In this document: piece after piece, positions 1 to 7,386 of the stretch | Layout of the letters: the number at the start of each line of letters is the position of its first letter | Position numbering within the stretch: the first letter of the stretch is position 1 | Assembly (NCBI GenBank): GCA_937863205.1 | Contig: CALMGA010000417.1 | Span: 1 to 12,761 of the forward strand | Direction of reading: 5' to 3' | Source of the DNA: an uncultured Beijerinckiaceae bacterium | GTDB lineage: Bacteria; Pseudomonadota; Alphaproteobacteria; Rhizobiales; Beijerinckiaceae | DNA: 12,761 bases | Translations under genes and position numbers: made by a program | The notes under the pieces: model-generated | Database searches by the model: none | What the model was told of the DNA's origin: nothing | Seen by the model: the letters and a program-made list of their open reading frames with translations, nothing else

Positions 1-2
1 CG

Positions 3-395
3 AACCACCGGGCGCAGAGCGGCGTCAAGGCCGGGCCGATCTTCGACATGGGGCCGTACCCGGTCAACGCCGCGCGCACCGTCTTCGAGGCCGAGCCGGA
101 GGCGGTCGTGTCCGCGGTCGGCGTGCGCCACCCGGCCCTACGCGGCGGCGCACCCTTCGACCTCGTCTTCGCCAACATCCTGGCCAAGCCGCTGCGCGCC
201 CTGGCGCCGGCACTGCGTCCGCTGATGGCGCCCGGCGGCGAGGTGATCCTGTCGGGACTGCTGGCCTGCGATGTCGCCGGCACGGTGGCGGCCTACCGCC
301 GTCAGGGCCTCGCGCTCCGCAGCCGTCGTGATCTCGAAGGCTGGGCCACCCTGGTCATGCGGGCACCGTACCGGACTCCGATCCGCGGCTCCTGA
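3..395 (+). CDS. prmA: Partial chimeric ORF: Gfo/Idh/MocA-like start joined in frame to PrmA C-terminus
   Basis: The reading frame is open from base 3 and enters from outside the window. From about base 120 to the stop it matches the C-terminal third of ribosomal protein L11 methyltransferase. That enzyme trimethylates L11 in the cytoplasm using S-adenosylmethionine. The signature [18 protein letters not shown] is at about 156-209, followed by [12 protein letters not shown] and a [10 protein letters not shown] tail. The preceding residues ([20 protein letters not shown], then [18 protein letters not shown]) do not fit the SAM-binding core that PrmA should have there. They resemble the GG.ixDxGxYxxNAAR stretch of Gfo/Idh/MocA NAD(P)-dependent oxidoreductases. 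I infer a fusion near 105-150, by deletion or assembly error. The PrmA tail is near certain; the oxidoreductase assignment is from memory of the family. The gene converges on the flippase, with 22 nt between the two stops and no clear terminator hairpin. Confidence 0.75.
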   Translation, partial: NHRAQSGVKAGPIFDMGPYPVNAARTVFEAEPEAVVSAVGVRHPALRGGAPFDLVFANILAKPLRALAPALRPLMAPGGEVILSGLLACDVAGTVAAYRRQGLALRSRRDLEGWATLVMRAPYRTPIRGS

Positions 396-417
396 CGATC
401 GGCTCCCGGCGAGCGGC

Positions 418-1854
418 TCAGCCCGGCTCCAGGCTGGTGACGGCGGGACGCAGGCGGGCCAGCAGGAGGGTGCGCAGCGAGGCGATGTCGAGCAGCGCCG
501 CCAGCGAGCCGTAGACAAGAATTCCCGTCGCCACCTGGAGGCACAGCGTCGGCAGGCTCGGCGGGTGGGCGCGCATTGGCAGCAGCAGGGCAACCATCGC
601 CGCCGTTGAACCGAGCGTGCCGGCGAGGTCGCGCATCCTCGGCCAAGCCGGCTTCGACAGGCAGGCGATGGCGACCAGCGCTGCGAAGGCGAGGGCGAAG
701 GCCCCGGTCTGCGCCCACGCCAGGCCGGATGCGTCGTGACTGCGCGGCAGCACCAGCAGCAGCACGGGATCGGCGACGCAGGCCACCGCCGCCGCCCCGA
801 TCAGCGGCGCCGTGCGCTTGCGGATCTGGAAGATCGGGTTGATGGCGTACAGGATGAGGGCGAAGAAGAAGAAGCCCGGCATCATCGGCGTCAGCAACTC
901 TTCGAAGGGGCCGCGGTAGTCGGCCGGCACGATCAGGGCCTGGATCGAGGGCATCACCAGCCAGATCCCGGTGCAGGCCGGCAGGATCACCGCGACCACG
1001 ATGGCCATGTTGTCGCCGATGCGGCGCTTGGCCTCGCCGGCGCCAAGGCGGTCGTGGGCGGCGACGGCGAGCTGGAACAGCAGGACGTCGAGCGTCGAGC
1101 CGATCGCCTGCACCACCTTGCTGCCGATGTCGTAGGCGAGCGAGAACTGCCCGGTTTCGGAAAAGCCGTACACCACCGCGACCAGCGAGCGGTTAGCCAG
1201 GGGAAGGCAGAGATACAGCAGGTTGGCGGCGACGATGGGCAGGGCGTAGCCGGCGAGGGAGCGCGCTATGCCCGTGCGGGCGAGGCGGATCTGCGCATTG
1301 CTGTCGCTCAGGCTGGCCCGCGCCGCGATCACCGATCCGGTCAGGCTGACGATGCCGCCGAGCATCGCCATCCGGGCTGAACCGAAGTAGAAGGCGCCGC
1401 CCCCGGTCAGCAGGATCGCGAGGAGGTTCTTCACCACGATCAGCTTGATGTAGAGCCCGTCGTGGAACCGGGCGCGCACCAGGGCGGTGTTGAAGTCGAA
1501 CAACCCGTTGGCCACCGCCGCCCCGAGCGCCAGCGCGATCAGCCCGTGCGACAGCGGAAAGCTGAGGCCGGTGGCAAACAGCAGGCCAGCGCCCACCGCG
1601 AGGGCGGCGATGATCAGCGCGAAGGCGACGTCCAGCGTCGCCCGCAGGGCCGGATCCTCGTCGCGCGAGCGCTCGGAATAGAAGCGGGTGGCGCCCAGCC
1701 GGATCCAGTCGAGAAAGGCGGTCTGCACGGCCATCGCGGTCGCCAGCGCCAGGGCGAAGCGCCCGTATTCTTCCGGCCCGAGAAACTTGGCGACCAGCAG
1801 GCCGACGGCGAAGTTGAAGACGACGTTCACGAAAAAAGCGAACAGCACCTTCAT
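418..1854 (-). CDS. Polysaccharide flippase, Wzx/MOP (oligosaccharide exporter) family
   Basis: A 478-aa integral inner-membrane protein with about a dozen hydrophobic segments throughout. The N-terminus (FAVGLLVAKFLGPEEYGRFA, residues ~15-34) has the LGPxxYGxF motif typical of Wzx and related polysaccharide-biosynthesis transporters of the MOP superfamily. These proteins flip lipid-linked oligosaccharide repeat units from the cytoplasmic to the periplasmic face for O-antigen or exopolysaccharide assembly. The length matches the family (400-500 aa). The start at 1854 is supported by a GAGG five bases upstream of the ATG. No signal peptide is expected, because the first hydrophobic helix serves that role. 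No polymerase or glycosyltransferase adjoins it on this side. The substrate cannot be told from sequence. It could equally be described as a lipopolysaccharide biosynthesis or teichoic-acid-type exporter homologue. The family call is firm and the specific role is inferred. Confidence 0.85.
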   Translation of the reverse strand: MKVLFAFFVNVVFNFAVGLLVAKFLGPEEYGRFALALATAMAVQTAFLDWIRLGATRFYSERSRDEDPALRATLDVAFALIIAALAVGAGLLFATGLSFPLSHGLIALALGAAVANGLFDFNTALVRARFHDGLYIKLIVVKNLLAILLTGGGAFYFGSARMAMLGGIVSLTGSVIAARASLSDSNAQIRLARTGIARSLAGYALPIVAANLLYLCLPLANRSLVAVVYGFSETGQFSLAYDIGSKVVQAIGSTLDVLLFQLAVAAHDRLGAGEAKRRIGDNMAIVVAVILPACTGIWLVMPSIQALIVPADYRGPFEELLTPMMPGFFFFALILYAINPIFQIRKRTAPLIGAAAVACVADPVLLLVLPRSHDASGLAWAQTGAFALAFAALVAIACLSKPAWPRMRDLAGTLGSTAAMVALLLPMRAHPPSLPTLCLQVATGILVYGSLAALLDIASLRTLLLARLRPAVTSLEPG

Positions 1855-2001
1855 TCCGGCCTCGTTGCGCGCGCGGGTGACCGGATCCCGGGTCGGCCCG
1901 GGCGGCGCAGGCCTCCACCTCGTACCGGGGGAAGACGCAACAAACCGTTACCAGCCTTTTTGCCGCCGAGCGCCGACAGAGCGCCGACCGAGCACCGACG
2001 C

Positions 2002-3135
2002 TCAGAACCTCGCCTGCTCGTCGAAGGTCATACGGCCGCTCGCGCCCTTGTGCCAGACGTAAACCGCATCGTCGCTCACGCTGGGGTCGCCCTTGGCGTC
2101 GAAGGAGAAGTAGCCCAGCACGGTCTTGAAGACGACGCCCCCGCGCATCGCGGCGGCGATCCCGGCCGGCTCGACCGAGCGGCTGGCTTCCATCGCCTGC
2201 TGGATCACCTGGACGGCCGCATAGGCGTAGAACACGTAGGCGTCGGGTTCCTGCCCCCGGCTGCGCAGCCGGCGCAGCAGGTCCGCCGCCGCCGGACGGG
2301 TTCGCGGATCCTGCGGGAAGACAAGCATCGCGCCGTCGGCGGCGGTGCCGGCCGCCGCCGCGAAGTCGTCCGACGCCAGAGCACTTCCCCCGATCAACGT
2401 CGCCCGCGACCCCGCATCGCGCAACTGCCGCATCAACAGTCCGGCTTCCAGCGGTCCGCCGCCGAACACCACCACCTGCGCCCCCGACGCCTTGATCCGG
2501 CCGACGAGGCCGGACATGTCGCGCGTGCCTTTTTCCAGGCTGCCGTAATAGGTGTCGGCGACGCCGGCCTTGCCCAGCGCCGTTCGCACCGCATCGGCGA
2601 GCGCCTTACCCTCGCCGGTGCGGTCGTGGACGATCGCGACCCGGCCGATGTGGTGGGCGAGAAGCAGGCGCGCGGCGCTGCCGGCCTGTTCGTCGTCGCG
2701 CGCGCTCACCCGGAAGATCGTGGAAAGGCCGCGGTCGGTGACGGCCGGGGCCAGCGCGGAAGGCGTGATGTTGAGGATCCCGGCATCGGCGTAGACGCTC
2801 GAAGCGGCCACCGTCGCGGCGGAGGAGAAGTCGCCGATCACCACCGAAACGCCGGCGGCGGCGAAGGCTTTGGCGACTTCGACCGCCCGGCCGGGATCGT
2901 TGCCGTCGTCGCGCGGAACGCTGCGTGCGCGCCGGCCGAGGAAGCCGCCGCTCGCGTTGAGATCGGCGATGGCTTGCTCGACCCCTTGCCGGATCTGCTC
3001 GCCGTAGACGGAGTCGGGACCGTTCAAGGGTGCCGCGATCCCGATGCGCAGCTCGGCCGGCGCCGCGTCAACTGCAGCGGGGCCGATGACGACCGGCAGG
3101 GCCATCGCCAGCCGCAATGCGGCGTGACGGGACAT
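2002..3135 (-). CDS. Periplasmic substrate-binding protein, branched-chain amino acid ABC transporter type (Peripla_BP_6/LivK-like)
   Basis: From the ATG at 3135 the product is 377 aa with a plausible Sec signal peptide: MSRHAALRLAMALPVVIGPA with cleavage after about residue 24 (VDA/AP). The mature part opens with LRIGIAAPLNGPDSVYGEQI, the hallmark start of type I periplasmic binding proteins of the LivK/leucine-binding group. Features typical of the fold follow: VVIGDFSSAATVAASSVYAD, VAIVHDRTGEGKALADA, and SGAQVVVFGGGPLEAGLLMR. The C-terminal FKTVLGYFSFDAKGDPSVSD also fits. The protein would capture an amino acid or similar small ligand in the periplasm. No permease or ATPase genes are in view, so it is an orphan binding protein here. 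The frame stays open upstream to an ATG at 3423, adding 96 low-complexity residues. I prefer 3135 because it alone gives a signal peptide, but it has no clear Shine-Dalgarno sequence. ATGs at 3300 and 3327 are alternatives. Ligand unknown. Confidence 0.82.
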   Translation of the reverse strand: MSRHAALRLAMALPVVIGPAAVDAAPAELRIGIAAPLNGPDSVYGEQIRQGVEQAIADLNASGGFLGRRARSVPRDDGNDPGRAVEVAKAFAAAGVSVVIGDFSSAATVAASSVYADAGILNITPSALAPAVTDRGLSTIFRVSARDDEQAGSAARLLLAHHIGRVAIVHDRTGEGKALADAVRTALGKAGVADTYYGSLEKGTRDMSGLVGRIKASGAQVVVFGGGPLEAGLLMRQLRDAGSRATLIGGSALASDDFAAAAGTAADGAMLVFPQDPRTRPAAADLLRRLRSRGQEPDAYVFYAYAAVQVIQQAMEASRSVEPAGIAAAMRGGVVFKTVLGYFSFDAKGDPSVSDDAVYVWHKGASGRMTFDEQARF

Positions 3136-3347
3136 CACGAGGGTCCGCGCCCGCGCCGGCGGCGAGGATCCAGCTTGCGGCAGAGCGCCGGCGCTGTCGC
3201 CGCTTGGCGTGCCGGAACCGGTTGGTTTCGTCGCGCCCTTTGCGGCTTCCGTTACCCGGCTTGCCGCCGGCTTGGCGGCATCGCCCACGATTGCCAACAT
3301 TTCTTCGCCGCTCGTTTTCACCGCCATTCGTTCCGTCCCGGACGCCT

Positions 3348-3386
3348 GCGCCTTGGATCCCAGCGCCTTGGATCCCAGCGCTTGGA
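3348..3386. repeat. 15-bp tandem repeat, two full copies and a partial third
   Basis: The unit gcgccttggatccca occurs at 3348-3362 and again without change at 3363-3377. It is followed by a degenerate start (gcgcttgga) at 3378-3386. If the minus-strand binding protein began at 3423 the repeat would encode a duplicated LGSKA pentapeptide. If it begins at 3135 the repeat lies in the 5' leader. Confidence 0.85.
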
Positions 3387-3489
3387 ACATCATGTAGAAC
3401 TTTCCGCGCGGCAGCGGAATCATCCACGCGGACGCTCCGCAAATGGTTTATGTGAACGCAGCAGCCGCTACTCGTTCGCGGGTGCTGCA

Positions 3490-3506
3490 TTGGTTCATGG
3501 AACCAA
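3490..3506. promoter_or_regulatory. 17-bp perfect palindrome in the divergent intergenic region (candidate operator)
   Basis: TTGGTTC-ATG-GAACCAA is a perfect 7-bp inverted repeat around a 3-nt centre. It lies 18 nt before the ATG of the CoxG-like gene, between it and the divergently oriented binding-protein gene. Size and symmetry suit a dimeric repressor or activator site, but no regulator gene is in the window. The regulatory role is inferred only from symmetry and position. Confidence 0.4.
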
Positions 3507-3524
3507 GTACGGAGCCAAGCGCAG

Positions 3525-3977
3525 ATGCAAGTGACGATGCGCGGGGCGACCTTTGTCCGGGCCAATCGCGAAGCCGTCTGGGCGGCGCTGCACGACACGG
3601 CCGTGATCGCCCGTTGCGTGCCCGGCTGCCGGTCCCTGGCCCGCGCTTCGGAGTGCCTGTTCGTGCTCTCGTCGCGCATCGCGATCGGTCCGCTGCGGAT
3701 CACGCTTGAAGGAACGGTGGAGATCGCGGAAAGCGACCCGCCGCGGTCCTACTGCCTCGTCGGGCACGGCACCGGCGGCGCGATGGATGCCAGCGGCGTC
3801 GTCCGCATCACCCTTTCCGAGGACAACGGCGGCTGCCGGCTGCAATATGCCATCGAGGCGGAGGCCCGCGGCCCCCTTTCGGCGGCTGGCCCCGTCGTGA
3901 TGAACGGCATCGGCAAAGGCGTCACGGCCTTCTTCGCGACCCGCTTCGGCGACTTGGTGGAGCAGGGCCGGAGCTAG
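3525..3977 (+). CDS. CoxG-like SRPBCC-family protein (carbon monoxide dehydrogenase subunit G family)
   Basis: A 150-aa soluble protein, the usual length for the short CoxG family within the START/SRPBCC lipid- or ligand-binding fold. The pattern is diagnostic. It starts with a VRANREAVWAALHDTAVIAR segment (residues ~11-30) and continues with CVPGCRSL (~31-38). The middle strand is IAIGPLRITLEGTVEIAESD, then PPRSYCLVGHGTGGAMDASG, ending in a C-terminal amphipathic helix (GIGKGVTAFFATRFGDLVEQ). In CO-oxidising bacteria CoxG helps attach or mature CO dehydrogenase at the membrane, but most genomes carry unlinked paralogues of unknown role. No cox structural genes are visible, so I would not infer CO metabolism. 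The stop lies 3 nt before the dusA start, so the two genes are probably co-transcribed and perhaps translationally coupled. A modest GGAG lies ~10 nt before the ATG. Confidence 0.82.
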   Translation: MQVTMRGATFVRANREAVWAALHDTAVIARCVPGCRSLARASECLFVLSSRIAIGPLRITLEGTVEIAESDPPRSYCLVGHGTGGAMDASGVVRITLSEDNGGCRLQYAIEAEARGPLSAAGPVVMNGIGKGVTAFFATRFGDLVEQGRS

Positions 3978-3980
3978 CGC

Positions 3981-5030
3981 ATGGTCTCGTCCGACATTCC
4001 CGCGCGATCGCGCGCCGACCGGGGAGGCGCCTTGCTGAGCGCCGCGGACCTGCGCTTCTGCGTCGCCCCGATGATGGACTGGACCGACCGCCGCTGCCGC
4101 GCCTTCCATCGCACCCTGTCCCGGCGCGCCCGCCTTTACACCGAAATGGTGACAACCGCCGCCGTGCTGCACGGCGACCGCGACCGCCTGCTCGGCTTCG
4201 ACGGGCTGGAGCACCCCGTCGCCGTGCAGCTCGGCGGCAACGATCCGCGCGATCTTGCCCGCGCCGCCCGCATCTGCGCCGACTTCGGCTACGACGAGGT
4301 GAACCTCAACGTCGGCTGTCCCTCCGACCGGGTGCAGAACGGCGCCTTCGGCGCCTGCCTGATGCGCGAGCCGGCGCTGGTCGGGGACTGCGTGGCGGCG
4401 ATGCGGTCGGCGCTCGGGGGCGCCGTGCCGGTCACGGTGAAGTGCCGCCTCGGCGTCGACGAGCAGGGCCCCGAGGCGCTCGACGCGCTCGCCGATGCGG
4501 TGGTCGGGGCCGGTGCGGCGGCACTGATCGTTCACGCCCGCAAAGCTTGGCTGAAAGGCTTGTCGCCGCGCGAAAACCGCCACGTGCCGCCGCTCGATTA
4601 TCCCGCCGTGTTCGCGCTGCGGCGGCGCCTGCGCGGCGTGCCGGTGGTGCTCAACGGCGGCCTCGCCGGCTGGCCGGCCATCGAGGCCGCTCTGGAGCAG
4701 GTCGACGGCGTGATGCTGGGCCGCGCCGCCTACGGCGAGCCGGCCCTGCTTCTCGACGTCGACGCGCGGCTGTTCGGCGACGGGGGCGCTCCGCCGACGC
4801 GGGCTGCGGCGGTCGTGGCCTATCTTCCCTACGTCGAAACGTGTCTCGCCCAGGGCGTGCCGCTCCACGCGGTGACTCGGCACATGCTGGGCTTGTTCAA
4901 CGGCCTCCCCGGCGCGAGGGGCTGGCGCCGGCATCTCGCCACCGAGGGGGTCAAGCGCGGCGCCGGTCTGGATGTGATCGCCGAGGCGCTGCGCTTTCCC
5001 CGCCAGGGCGAGGAGCGCTTGGCCGCCTGA
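3981..5030 (+). CDS. dusA: tRNA-dihydrouridine(20/20a) synthase DusA
   Basis: A 349-aa flavoenzyme that reduces uridine to dihydrouridine in the tRNA D-loop with FMN and NADPH in the cytoplasm. The TIM-barrel motifs appear in order: FCVAPMMDWTDRRCRAF (26-42) and PVAVQLGGNDP (79-89). Next is EVNLNVGCPSDRVQNGAFGA (106-125), with the catalytic Cys at about 113. Then come VTVKCRLGVD (151-160), IVHARKAWLKGLSPRENR (183-200) with FMN/phosphate-contacting residues, and VVLNGGL and VMLGRAAY (222-251). The extended WTDRRCR and KAWLKGLSPRENR signatures separate DusA from DusB and DusC. Length is typical. The start is supported by GGAG at 3969-3972, eight bases before the ATG and overlapping the end of the upstream gene. 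The C-terminal helical domain (GLFNGLPGARGWRRHL) is intact, so the gene should be functional. Confidence 0.96.
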   Translation: MVSSDIPARSRADRGGALLSAADLRFCVAPMMDWTDRRCRAFHRTLSRRARLYTEMVTTAAVLHGDRDRLLGFDGLEHPVAVQLGGNDPRDLARAARICADFGYDEVNLNVGCPSDRVQNGAFGACLMREPALVGDCVAAMRSALGGAVPVTVKCRLGVDEQGPEALDALADAVVGAGAAALIVHARKAWLKGLSPRENRHVPPLDYPAVFALRRRLRGVPVVLNGGLAGWPAIEAALEQVDGVMLGRAAYGEPALLLDVDARLFGDGGAPPTRAAAVVAYLPYVETCLAQGVPLHAVTRHMLGLFNGLPGARGWRRHLATEGVKRGAGLDVIAEALRFPRQGEERLAA

Positions 5031-5071
5031 CGTGCCGCTCGCCACGTGCCGCTCGCCACTTGCCGCTCGCC
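5030..5071. repeat. 14-bp tandem repeat, three copies
   Basis: The unit acgtgccgctcgcc is at 5030-5043, 5044-5057 and, with one change (g to t), 5058-5071. It begins at the last base of the dusA stop codon and fills almost half of the 102-nt gap before the next gene. Such short arrays arise by slippage and can vary in copy number. No function is visible. Confidence 0.9.
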
Positions 5072-5132
5072 GGCCGGGCGGTACACGGCGTGCATGCCGG
5101 CGGTGGCGCGCGCGCCGCGGAGGAGACCTGCC

Positions 5133-5390
5133 ATGCTGATCTACAGGTTCAAGCCGGCCGAACGCGCCGATCACAGGGTCGCTCTTTCGATCAGCGAGGC
5201 CGGCGACAACCTGCCCGCCGACGGCTCTCCATGGCAGCCGATCGGGCGCTTCGACCTCGAAGCCAGCGATCCCTGGATCAAGGCGCCGAAGGCCGACATC
5301 GAGGCGGCGCTGAAGGGACGCGGCTTCTTCCTGTGGAGCATCAGCATGCCCAAGCCGGCGAGCCGCTTCGGCCGCCCGTCGCAGGGCTGA
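5133..5390 (+). CDS. Small hypothetical protein
   Basis: An 85-aa soluble protein that I do not recognise as a named family. The start at 5133 is chosen because a near-perfect Shine-Dalgarno sequence (GGAGGAG) lies seven bases upstream of the ATG. The same frame is open back to 5046, but that extension crosses the tandem repeat. The protein has no signal peptide, membrane segment or cysteine motif. It reads as a compact alpha/beta domain with several acidic residues. It starts MLIYRFKPAERADHRVALSI, has a central GSPWQPIGRFDLEASDPWIK, and ends in a basic SMPKPASRFGRPSQG tail. Codon use is like the GC-rich neighbours, so it looks native. It could belong to the coxG-like/dusA transcript. An IS relic begins almost immediately after its stop. 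That the ORF is real is likely from the ribosome site and codon bias. Its function is unknown. Confidence 0.72.
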   Translation: MLIYRFKPAERADHRVALSISEAGDNLPADGSPWQPIGRFDLEASDPWIKAPKADIEAALKGRGFFLWSISMPKPASRFGRPSQG

Positions 5391-5465
5391 TGCTTTAGGG
5401 ATCTATCCCGATTGGGATTGCGCCCGAGGCAGGGTGGATGGACACAGCGATCATCACCCTTGCCG

Positions 5466-6319
5466 GACCGGTCCCATTGGGATGACGCCGGCTGGCGCGT
5501 GCCGGACTGGCTTTGGGAGCAGATGGCGCCGCTTCTGCCGCCTCCTCCGCCGCACCCGCTGCGCTGCCATCGCCCGCGCAAGCCCAACCGGGCGGCGATG
5601 GACGCGACCTTCCTCGTGCTGCGCACGGGATGCCGGTGGAACGCCCTGAACGGCACCGGATCTGCTCGTCGTCGGCGGCCCACCGCCGCTTCAGGAATGG
5701 ACGGAGGCAGGCGTGTTTGCCGCCTTCTGGCAAGGCGGTCTTCTCGCCTGCGATGGGCTGGTGGGCATCGTCTGGAGCTGGTTGTCGCTGGACGACGCAA
5801 TGGTGAAAGCGCCGCTGGGCGGGGGAAAACACCGGCCCCAATCCGACCGTTTCGCCGCAATGCGAAGCATAGTCGGCGGGGCAAGCGGGGGTCAAGCGCT
5901 CGGTGCTGAGCGACGCGCGGGCGTGCCGGTGGGCGTTGTCATCGCGGGTGCCAACCGCAACGACCACTTGGCTGATGGCCGACACGCTGAACAGCCTGCC
6001 CGTTGCGCGACCCGAGCCGACGCAAGGCTGCCCGCAGCACCTGTGCCTGGACAAGGGCTACGACGCGCCGCGCAGCCTGGCCGAGGAGCGCGGCTTCACC
6101 TTGCATCTGCGCACGCGCGGCGAGGAGATCGAGGCCAAGCGCCACGCCCAAACGCACATCGGGGCCAAGGCGCGGCGCTGGGTCGTTGGGGCCGCCCACG
6201 TCTGGACCAACCGCTTCCGCGGTCTGCTGAACCGGTGGGCCAAGAAGCCGGAGAACTATCTCGCCCTGACCCACCTCGCGTTCGTCGTCATGGCCTGGAG
6301 ACGATGCCTATCGACGTAG
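5466..6319 (+). pseudogene. IS5-family (IS427-like) transposase, multiply frameshifted
   Basis: Fragments of one DDE transposase appear in order but switch frame at least five times. Frame 3 carries WEQMAPLLPP, RPRKPNRAAMDATFLVLRTG and CRWNALNGTG (to ~5660). Frame 2 carries ICSSSAAHRRF. Frame 1 carries EWTEAGVFAAFWQGGLLA and LDDAMVKAPLGGGK (~5692-5830). Frame 2 then carries TGPNPT, a stop at ~5871 and VKRSVLSDAR. Frame 1 carries GVPVGVVIAGANRNDH (~5918-5967). Frame 2 finally carries LCLDKGYD and the long C-terminal part to 6319. The first catalytic Asp (around 5791) and the second (around 5962) are visible. The Glu of the family's VVERTH motif is replaced: the codon at 6188 reads Gly (VVGAAH). 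The element cannot make active transposase. No convincing terminal inverted repeats or target-site duplication could be identified, so element ends are uncertain. Confidence 0.88.
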
Positions 6320-6327
6320 GTCCTCAG

Positions 6328-7333
6328 CTTTTTTCCCCGCCCCGCCTGAGGCTGCTCGGCGAGGCGCAGATGCTGCAGATAGGCAAATGCGATGCACGTC
6401 ATCAGCGCGTGCGGTGCAGCCCGGTCCAGGAGCGGCCCTCGAAGTGATCGAGACCGAGGTCCTATTTCAGCTGCTGATGCGCCTGTTCGCACATCCAGCG
6501 CGCCTTGATGGTACCCACCAGGGCGCGGCGCGAGGTGCCGGGCGGCAGGTTAGAAAGGTGAAACTTGCGCTCGCCCGAGGAGCGCCACTCGCTGACCAGC
6601 CAGGCCTCGGCACCGGGCAGGTGGCGGTTGTTGCCCCAGGTCGCGCCGTCGCCGACCCGCACGCAAGCCACGGCGAAGCAGGCCGACAGCTTGCTCCTGG
6701 TACCCTGGCGTCAGGTCACGCGCCGCCAGGGCAGAGCGTCGAGCACCGTCTCGGCCTCGCGCGGCTCCCGATCCGGCACGAGCTTGCGAGCGCGGCCGGC
6801 TGGTGCCATTAGCTGCACGCCGGGGTCATGCACCTTCTGGTTCCGGACGATGCCAACGGCCCAGGGCAGCCCGCGCGCGGTCCAACTCGGCCAGGGCGAC
6901 CTCGCCTTTGCTGCGAGGCACGGCCACGTCAGCGGGTGCGCCGGCCTGCGCGCAGCGCGCCGTGTCGCCCGTCCACGCGTCGGGCAGGAACAGGCGCAGG
7001 GCGACCGGCACGGGACCCTCGTCTCCGCGCCAGGGTCAGCGACACCAACGACTGGCCGTTCGCCCGCTTGCCCAGCGCCCCGCAGTAATCCCGCGCCACG
7101 CCGACCGAGTGCGTGCCCTTTTTAGGCAGCGCCGTGTCGTCGATCACCAGCAAGGCGTCCGGGCCGCCCATCAGCAGGTCCGCTTCACGGGCCAACGCCG
7201 CCCACAGCGGGCCGTCGTCCCAGGCCGGGCTGGCGATGGAGTGCTGCAACTGATCGTGCCCCGATAAACCCAGCCGCGCCGCCATCGGCTGCAGGCTTAT
7301 GCGGTCGCCGGGCCCAAGCAGGTCGCGCAGCTA
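6328..7333 (-). pseudogene. IS701-family transposase, decayed and truncated
   Basis: Read from 7333 downward, the pieces match IS701-family DDE transposases. They are [27 protein letters not shown] (from 7285), WDDGPLW and [20 protein letters not shown]. Next come [12 protein letters not shown] and then, after a frameshift near 7030, [20 protein letters not shown] and AVPRSKGEVALAELD. A further break near 6880 leads to RGLPWAVGIVRNQKVHDPGV. After that come a stop where the family has Trp (~6716), EAWLVSEWRSSGERKFHLSN, and IKARWMCEQAHQQLK followed by a stop at 6462. Beyond it are LGLDHFEGRSWTGLH, a 1-nt shift near 6425 and HALMTCIAFAYLQHLRLAEQ. The segment carrying the second catalytic Asp (family motif ADAGYG) is missing at the 6880 break. 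The C-terminus ends against the IS5-type relic. Non-functional. Confidence 0.88.
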
Positions 7334-7386
7334 CAACGGCGCCCGATGCCGTCTGATCACTCCCTTCGCCTCGTCGTGCGGAAATC

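Noticed and set aside
396..417. Possible bidirectional terminator between the convergent stops
   Set aside because: The 22 nt are GC-rich but do not form a clear stem followed by a T-run on either strand.
736..1380. Plus-strand 214-codon frame rich in His, Gln, Arg and Asp
   Set aside because: It is a shadow of the flippase gene with an unnatural composition.
1462..3534. Very long plus-strand open frame (690 codons)
   Set aside because: It is antisense to the flippase and binding-protein genes. The product is a biased Arg/Gly/His/Asp-rich string with no motif. It is an artefact of high-GC third positions.
3525..3977. Evidence for carbon monoxide oxidation
   Set aside because: CoxG-family proteins are widespread outside CO dehydrogenase operons, and no coxL, coxM or coxS sequence is in the window.
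3495..5174. Minus-strand open frame of 559 codons
   Set aside because: It is antisense to the CoxG-like gene and dusA, both of which have clear family motifs. Its translation is low-complexity and unlike any protein I know.
5395..5480. Candidate left inverted repeat of the IS5-type element
   Set aside because: Short ATCCC/GGGAT palindromes are present, but no stretch matches the right end around 6300-6330 convincingly. I do not call element termini.
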